NCBI RefSeq assembly: GCF_900104335.1
Contig: NZ_FMXT01000009.1
Span: 1 to 64,000, forward strand
Source: Pseudobutyrivibrio sp. YE44
Lineage (GTDB): Bacteria; Bacillota; Clostridia; Lachnospirales; Lachnospiraceae
Direction: 5' to 3'
Length of the DNA stretch: 64,000 bases
Both the position numbers and the translations under genes were made by a program. The notes below the pieces were generated by a model. That model saw only the letters and a list, made by a program, of their open reading frames with translations, ran no database searches and was not told the origin of the DNA. The first letter of the stretch is position 1. Each line of letters begins with the position of its first letter. Of the stretch, positions 59,335 to 64,000 are shown piece after piece.

Positions 59335-60852
59335 TTATTTAACTTTAATAAACTTGCTCACTAAGAGCTTAAATTCGTCGGTTCTAAAGTATCTAAGGAA
59401 ATATACCACATTTATTATGCTTACACAAATAATTGCTTTAACAATCCAAATTCCAATAGAACTTCCATCTAATCTTGACATTGGAATGTAACACAATGCA
59501 ATACAAATAAATAAAACAAAAGTATTGAATAAGTAATCCATAAAGTATTTTGATGGACTTACGTTAAATACCTTCTTAAATAAGATTTGAGGCTCATACC
59601 AGAAGTAAGTTGAAATCTTTGAAATAGATGTAGCAAAAAGAATTCCTGCAACTCCTAGTAATTTTCCTAAAATAATAGATAAGATAAGGTTTAAAAGGGC
59701 TGTAACAAACATGATGTATCTAATCTGCTTATACATTCCTGTACCCTCTCTAAAGGTCCATACAGGACGCATACATGTAGAGAAGAAAACGTTTATTACG
59801 ATGGCAATAACTGCAAGATTGTCAAGCTGATACTCTGCACCAACCCAAATACCAATGAATTCCTGCATCAGGAATAATAATCCGATAGATACATTACCGC
59901 AAATCCAGAAACTGGTCATTTGCATTGTTCTGAAGGTAGAATATCTCTTTTCAGAACCGCTTGTAGCAACTAAGTTACCAACACTAGCAGTTAATGAATT
60001 AAATAAAAGAGCGATTAATGTCTCTAAAGTATTTGTAATTGTAAAATAGTTCGAATATAAACCTACAAAAATTGTACCTACAATAACTGATATTAAAACG
60101 TTATCAGTTCCATTTAACAAGCTCCATGCAATCTTGTATAAGAAAACTGAAGAAATATCTCCAAAGAGGTTTTTCTTTTCATCTTCTTCAAGTTTCTGAG
60201 TCTTATCCAAGAACTTATACTGCTTGTCAGTGATAAGAGAAACAATAATATTCTGAACTGCAATAGCAACTACATCCAATAAGATGTATACAAAGTAACT
60301 TCTGAATAACCATACAACTAAAAGCTGTAATACAATTTTTGAGAAGTTAACAACAATCTCAAGTCTGTTAATAACGTATGTCTTCTGATCAGCTCTAAGC
60401 AATGAAGACTTGTAAACTAACAAATATGAAACAGTGTTTTTAAATACAAATACCAAGTAATAGATATATAGATGTGGAATTGTCGCATCCATATTTACTA
60501 AGTACTTAAGGAACGGAACAAGTCCAACACCAATAACCGTAACTCCAAGTGCAATCAACCTGTAAATATGCTTAAAATAATTCAATAAGGCTGATATCTT
60601 TCGAGTATCGTTCTCTGCGATTGGCTTGTAGAGACTTACGTTCATGGCAATACCAATTCCCAGGTCTGCCATACTTAACAATGTTAATACGTTACTAAAT
60701 AATCCGTTTATACCTAAGTAATGAATACCAATATAAACGATAAAAAGTTTTCTACTTAGAAAAGTAAGTACTAATAATGCAATCTTATTACTTATGGCTG
60801 TAATAGCATTCTTACCAGCACTTTTTGTTCTTGATTCACTATTTAATCCCAT
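59335..60852 (-). CDS. wzx: Polysaccharide flippase, Wzx family
   Basis: This 505-residue protein with about 12-14 membrane helices belongs to the MOP/MATE superfamily (polysaccharide transporter). The N-terminus KNAITAISNKIALLVLTFLSRKLF and the YLGINGLFSNVLTLLSMADLGIG segment are typical. It flips lipid-linked repeat units to the outer face of the membrane, where Wzy polymerises them. The ATG 60852 has GGAG 6 bases upstream and lies 1 base from the preceding pyruvyltransferase stop; the longer reading overlaps it. It is the last gene of a five-gene run starting with the LicD-type gene. Confidence 0.88.
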   Translation of the reverse strand: MGLNSESRTKSAGKNAITAISNKIALLVLTFLSRKLFIVYIGIHYLGINGLFSNVLTLLSMADLGIGIAMNVSLYKPIAENDTRKISALLNYFKHIYRLIALGVTVIGVGLVPFLKYLVNMDATIPHLYIYYLVFVFKNTVSYLLVYKSSLLRADQKTYVINRLEIVVNFSKIVLQLLVVWLFRSYFVYILLDVVAIAVQNIIVSLITDKQYKFLDKTQKLEEDEKKNLFGDISSVFLYKIAWSLLNGTDNVLISVIVGTIFVGLYSNYFTITNTLETLIALLFNSLTASVGNLVATSGSEKRYSTFRTMQMTSFWICGNVSIGLLFLMQEFIGIWVGAEYQLDNLAVIAIVINVFFSTCMRPVWTFREGTGMYKQIRYIMFVTALLNLILSIILGKLLGVAGILFATSISKISTYFWYEPQILFKKVFNVSPSKYFMDYLFNTFVLFICIALCYIPMSRLDGSSIGIWIVKAIICVSIINVVYFLRYFRTDEFKLLVSKFIKVK

Positions 60853-60853
60853 A

Positions 60854-61999
60854 TTATTCTCCAAGAGCTAAGCTGTTTTTTTCAAGGAAAGCGCGAATCG
60901 CTGTTTTTGTAGAGCAAATATATTCATCACGATTGATAGTTGACTCTCCATGATTAATCTCATGAACTAATCTTTCAAATACAGCCTTAGCATCAAACTC
61001 TTTTTCGAAATAGTTATCTTTACATCCTGTTGCTTCACCAAACATTACCTGTTTCTGATTCCAAACCAAACTAATGCAAGGAACAGCATAACTATATCCT
61101 ATGATACTTGAGTGTAATCTTGTAACTACCATTCCTTCAAATGAAGATATCTGTGATATCAACTGCTCTAATGTCTTTGGTCTTTCTAACAACAAGTTGC
61201 TTGGAATATTATATTGCTTCATGATAGCTCTAGCAAAAGCATCATCCGCTGGAAGTCCATTGGTAAAGAAATAACAGTCATATCCATTTTCTTTAATCAG
61301 GCTATATAACTTTGCCCAGAATTCAGCAACATACTCATCTGATATAGCATTTTCATAGTCTTGGAACAATCCTCTTCGACCTATTCCCAAACCTATACGC
61401 TTTGCAACTTTTCCATTATTTTTATAAAGGCCATTTATTGAGCATGCTGGATCTGCCACACGAGCAACAGCAATATTATCATTAACAACATAAGAGCTCT
61501 TAAGTAACTCTAAATCGTCACGTGTAGTTATAGCCTGTACACATTTTTGATTAATTGCAGCCTTTAACTGCTGACATAAAGCATCCTTTTCGCCGTAGCC
61601 TTCTACGCCAACTGCTGATAACATAACAGGTATATTAAGCTTCTCAGCATAATTTAATACAGTAATCATTGGCTCTGCAATTATCTGATGCTTATATTTT
61701 ATTAATCCCCCTCCAACAAAAATTATAGCCCTTGTATCTTTGCAAATTGAAGGAAGCTGCTCCTCTATTTTTTTGCATATATCATTTGCTGTAAGATTTG
61801 ATGGATGAATCTTATTAAGGATTTTTGTTACAATCTTATTATGTGATTTTGGTTGACCTGTTCTTCCATACAAATCGATAGCCCTAATCTCATAATTAGG
61901 GCCGACGATATCTTCAACCATTTTTTTTGTACTGTAATATATTGCTTGATCTCCTAAATTTGAATCATAAATCAAGCCAACAAGTAAAATATTATCCAC
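60854..61999 (-). CDS. Polysaccharide pyruvyltransferase (CsaB-like)
   Basis: The 381-residue protein matches the PS_pyruv_trans family, which transfers pyruvate from phosphoenolpyruvate to a sugar to form a pyruvyl ketal, giving the polymer negative charge. The N-terminus VGLIYDSNLGDQAIYYSTKKMV is characteristic, followed by AIIFVGGGLIKYK (about 92-104), AVGVEGYGEKDALC, AITTRDDLELLK and the C-terminal VVTRLHSSIIGYSYAVPCISLVW (about 290-312) with its catalytic-region His. It starts 2 bases after the epimerase gene. Some members instead act in other glycan modifications. Confidence 0.88.
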   Translation of the reverse strand: MDNILLVGLIYDSNLGDQAIYYSTKKMVEDIVGPNYEIRAIDLYGRTGQPKSHNKIVTKILNKIHPSNLTANDICKKIEEQLPSICKDTRAIIFVGGGLIKYKHQIIAEPMITVLNYAEKLNIPVMLSAVGVEGYGEKDALCQQLKAAINQKCVQAITTRDDLELLKSSYVVNDNIAVARVADPACSINGLYKNNGKVAKRIGLGIGRRGLFQDYENAISDEYVAEFWAKLYSLIKENGYDCYFFTNGLPADDAFARAIMKQYNIPSNLLLERPKTLEQLISQISSFEGMVVTRLHSSIIGYSYAVPCISLVWNQKQVMFGEATGCKDNYFEKEFDAKAVFERLVHEINHGESTINRDEYICSTKTAIRAFLEKNSLALGE

Positions 62000-62001
62000 G
62001 A

Positions 62002-63066
62002 TTAATTCTCTTTCTCTATTTTCTGAGCAGTCATAAAATCTATCAGCTGATTAAACATATCTGATAAACCTGTCACTGGTTTCCATCCAAGTGACTGTAA
62101 CTTAGAAGTATCTAAATTCATATGCAATACAGGCGCATATCCAAATTTAGATTCGTCCTCAATTTCAATATTTACAGATATATCATGTGATGAGATTTTA
62201 GTAACTAATTCAGCCATTTCATATATACTGCAGTATGAATCCTCATTAGCTGCATTATATGCCTCGCCATTCTCACCCTTTAACAACGCAGTAAGGATAG
62301 CTGTAACTGCATCACCAGTATAAAGGTAATTACGCTTAGTCTCACCCTTTGTGTGTAATACAATATCCTTTGCCTCGATTGCACATCTAGCAAATTCTGC
62401 AAATACTCTACCATCATTGTAGTTTACACCTGGGCCAAAAGTCTGAGTCAATCTAAGCACCTTTACAGGCACACCATACTCTGCACAATAACATGCACAT
62501 AATGATTCACACATTCTCTTGCTCTCAGGATAAGAGTTACGAGGTGACATTGTATTTAAGTCTGTTGAGTGTGACTCATCAATCTTTTCGTCTGTAAGTG
62601 GAGCACCATATACTTCCATTGTTGAAAGATATACCATACCACTAACATTCTTTTCCTTTGCCACATTAAGGATATTCTCTGTACCCTTTAATGCTGTATA
62701 AATTGTCTCAACAGGCTCATCTTTAAAGGCCTTGCTTGATGTCTGGCTAGCACAATGAATAATATAGTCTACATCACCTGAAATGCTAATCTCGTCGCAC
62801 ACATCACCAATTGAGTATTCAACATTGTCTCCGAATAATGCCTCTGCCTTAGCCTTATTTCTAACAACAGCGATAATCTCAATAGGCTTACTCATTGATT
62901 TATTAATCTCAATAAGTGTTAAGACAAGGTTGCTACCAATAAGACCAGTCGCACCTGTGATAGCCACTCTTTTACCCTTTAATAAATCAATGTATCCACT
63001 TTTATCTCCAAGGATATAATTAGCATAATCCTTAATTGTCTTTTGGAATATCTCTTTTGAAGACAC
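62002..63066 (-). CDS. NAD-dependent sugar epimerase/dehydratase
   Basis: This 354-residue extended SDR enzyme acts on a nucleotide sugar. The NAD-binding GATGLIGSNLV is near residue 40 and the catalytic Tyr-Lys pair is in NSYPESKRMCES (YxxxK, about 180-190). Residues before the NAD-binding motif are longer than usual (about 40). The nearest types are dTDP-glucose 4,6-dehydratase, UDP-glucose 4-epimerase and CDP-sugar-modifying enzymes; I cannot choose. I favour the GTG 63066, 8 bases after GGAGG, over an upstream ATG that lies inside that site. It is encoded between an IspD/TarI-like cytidylyltransferase and the pyruvyltransferase, so a CDP-linked substrate is plausible. Confidence 0.85.
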   Translation of the reverse strand: MSSKEIFQKTIKDYANYILGDKSGYIDLLKGKRVAITGATGLIGSNLVLTLIEINKSMSKPIEIIAVVRNKAKAEALFGDNVEYSIGDVCDEISISGDVDYIIHCASQTSSKAFKDEPVETIYTALKGTENILNVAKEKNVSGMVYLSTMEVYGAPLTDEKIDESHSTDLNTMSPRNSYPESKRMCESLCACYCAEYGVPVKVLRLTQTFGPGVNYNDGRVFAEFARCAIEAKDIVLHTKGETKRNYLYTGDAVTAILTALLKGENGEAYNAANEDSYCSIYEMAELVTKISSHDISVNIEIEDESKFGYAPVLHMNLDTSKLQSLGWKPVTGLSDMFNQLIDFMTAQKIEKEN

Positions 63067-63087
63067 TTTTATAACCTCCATTATCAA

Positions 63088-63819
63088 CTAGTCATCTAAG
63101 CCATAAATCTGCGCATCTTCCTTAACCTGAAGAATGGCTCTCATAGTATAGAAATCATCAGGAGTTGTAATCTTGATGTTTTCATATGGGCCATCAATCA
63201 TGTGAAGGTCATATCCGTAATGCTGCATCATAGTACATGAATCGATAAATGAATCAATCCCCTCTTCAAGAGCTTTTCTGTGTGACCCAATAATCTCATC
63301 AAGCCAGAAACTCTGTGGAGCCTTAGCAACTCTTGAATGAGCTCGATCTGGAACAAGAAGAATTTTTCCTTCGTCGTCAATCTCAACAATAGTTTCCTTA
63401 ACAATACCGCTAGTAATAGAAGAACCATACTTCTTAACTGCTTCGATATTATCACTAAGTAACTTTGAGTTAATTAATGGACGAACACCATCATGAATAA
63501 GTACAACTGACTTTTCACCGTTTGCAACTTCTTCAGCAGCACAAAGACCATTGTAAATTGAAAGCTGACCAGTAGCTCCTCCTGGAACAACCTTAACAAC
63601 CTTATTAAGTCTATACTTGTAAACTAAATCATTAAAGAAATCAATCCATTCCTTAACGCATACAACTACAACTGCATCAATATCATCGTTGTTCTCAAAA
63701 AATTCGATTGTGTGAACGATAATAGGTTTGTTGTAAATGTCCAGGAACTGCTTTGGACGCTCCTTACTATGCATTCTACTACCTACACCACCGGCAAATA
63801 TCAATCCAATATTCATCAT
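63088..63819 (-). CDS. IspD/TarI-like cytidylyltransferase
   Basis: The 243-residue enzyme joins CTP to a polyol or sugar phosphate, releasing pyrophosphate. Motifs: LIFAGGVGSRMHSKERPKQFL (about 6-26, the P-loop-like nucleotide site), VLIHDGVRPL (about 103-112) with the metal-binding Asp, and a C-terminal NIKITTPDDFYTM block. TarI (ribitol-5-phosphate), IspD (MEP) and related enzymes share it; the neighbours, a sugar epimerase and a LicD-type gene, favour CDP-ribitol or another CDP-alditol or CDP-sugar over isoprenoid synthesis. AGAGGA precedes two in-frame ATGs, 63819 and 63816. Confidence 0.87.
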   Translation of the reverse strand: MMNIGLIFAGGVGSRMHSKERPKQFLDIYNKPIIVHTIEFFENNDDIDAVVVVCVKEWIDFFNDLVYKYRLNKVVKVVPGGATGQLSIYNGLCAAEEVANGEKSVVLIHDGVRPLINSKLLSDNIEAVKKYGSSITSGIVKETIVEIDDEGKILLVPDRAHSRVAKAPQSFWLDEIIGSHRKALEEGIDSFIDSCTMMQHYGYDLHMIDGPYENIKITTPDDFYTMRAILQVKEDAQIYGLDD

Positions 63820-63839
63820 TTATTCCTCTCTTAATACAA

Positions 63840-64000
63840 TTATTTTACGTATACATCAAACTCATGAGGAGCTACACGCTTCTCAACTGGAGGCAACTCC
63901 ATATAGTTACCGTACATCTGTGTCAAATACTGATCATAGCCCTTAGGAGCCATAAACATTTTTCCTTCAAAAGGAAGCTCTATAGTTGTCTCAAATGTCC
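63840..64000 (-). CDS. LicD-type phosphotransferase, 3' end only
   Basis: The open frame enters at the right edge of the window and ends at a TAA (63840-63842). The 52 visible C-terminal residues (ELPFEGKMFMAPKGYDQYLT then QMYGNYMELPPVEKR and HEFDVYVK) match the C-terminus of LicD-family proteins, where an F-E-G...P-x-G-Y-D...Y-G-D/N-Y-M...LPP-x-x-K-R pattern is conserved. LicD proteins transfer phosphocholine, phosphoribitol or similar groups to polysaccharides. It lies 20 bases from the cytidylyltransferase gene, so CDP-X made there could be its donor. The rest of the gene is outside the window. Confidence 0.75.
   Translation of the reverse strand, partial: TFETTIELPFEGKMFMAPKGYDQYLTQMYGNYMELPPVEKRVAPHEFDVYVK

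Overview
The window reads as chromosomal DNA of a low-GC Gram-positive anaerobe. Sigma-A type promoters, strong AGGAGG ribosome sites, a TPP riboswitch, a valS T-box, a BmpA/NupOPQ nucleoside transporter and interspersed palindromic repeats together suggest a Lachnospiraceae member, possibly of the Butyrivibrio/Pseudobutyrivibrio group. That placement is inference; there is no rRNA or other taxonomic marker here. I saw no insertion sequence, tRNA, rRNA or CRISPR array.

Layout. 1-807: a very large imperfect inverted repeat, then a promoter and TPP riboswitch for a thiamine transporter (thiT). 1475-4304 (minus): membrane acyltransferase, acyl carrier protein and AMP-forming acyl ligase, a Dlt-like arrangement. 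4498-5601: HD-GYP protein. 5746-15113 (minus): nucleoside uptake and salvage (NupOPQ, BmpA, cytidine deaminase, deoxyribose-phosphate aldolase), interleaved with a FapA/DUF342 protein, an unlisted 50-residue protein and a zinc-ribbon TPR membrane protein. 15182-18373: valS with a long leader holding a T-box and two palindromic elements. 18384-22563: three unrecognised exported proteins behind their own promoter.

22631-47826 (minus) is a large exopolysaccharide/capsule locus. In transcription order it holds a Wzz-like protein, a BY-kinase with a changed P-loop, an exported membrane-anchored protein, many glycosyltransferases (GT2, GT4, GT14, GT32, one GT4-GT2 fusion), an ABC exporter, an aminotransferase/WbqC/twin ATP-grasp group, a UTP-sugar pyrophosphorylase and the priming phosphoglycosyltransferase, then two more GT2s, a paralogue of the priming enzyme without its catalytic domain, and a HAD phosphatase. 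One GT2 gene (40159-41085) lies on the opposite strand.

48123-55670 (plus): a Wzy-like polymerase, then two paralogous exported beta-helix proteins flanking an acidic exported protein. 55727-64000 (minus): a second membrane acyltransferase, an SGNH hydrolase, an F420-dehydrogenase-beta-like Fe-S protein, the Wzx flippase, a polysaccharide pyruvyltransferase, a sugar epimerase/dehydratase, an IspD/TarI-type cytidylyltransferase, and the 3' end of a LicD-type gene cut by the window edge.

Working model (inference): the priming enzyme loads a sugar phosphate on undecaprenyl phosphate, the GTs build a repeat unit, Wzx and Wzy flip and polymerise it under Wzz/BY-kinase control, and the side enzymes add amino sugar, amino acyl, pyruvyl, acyl and phospho-alditol type decorations. 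The beta-helix proteins beside wzy are good candidates for surface proteins that bind or process the polymer.
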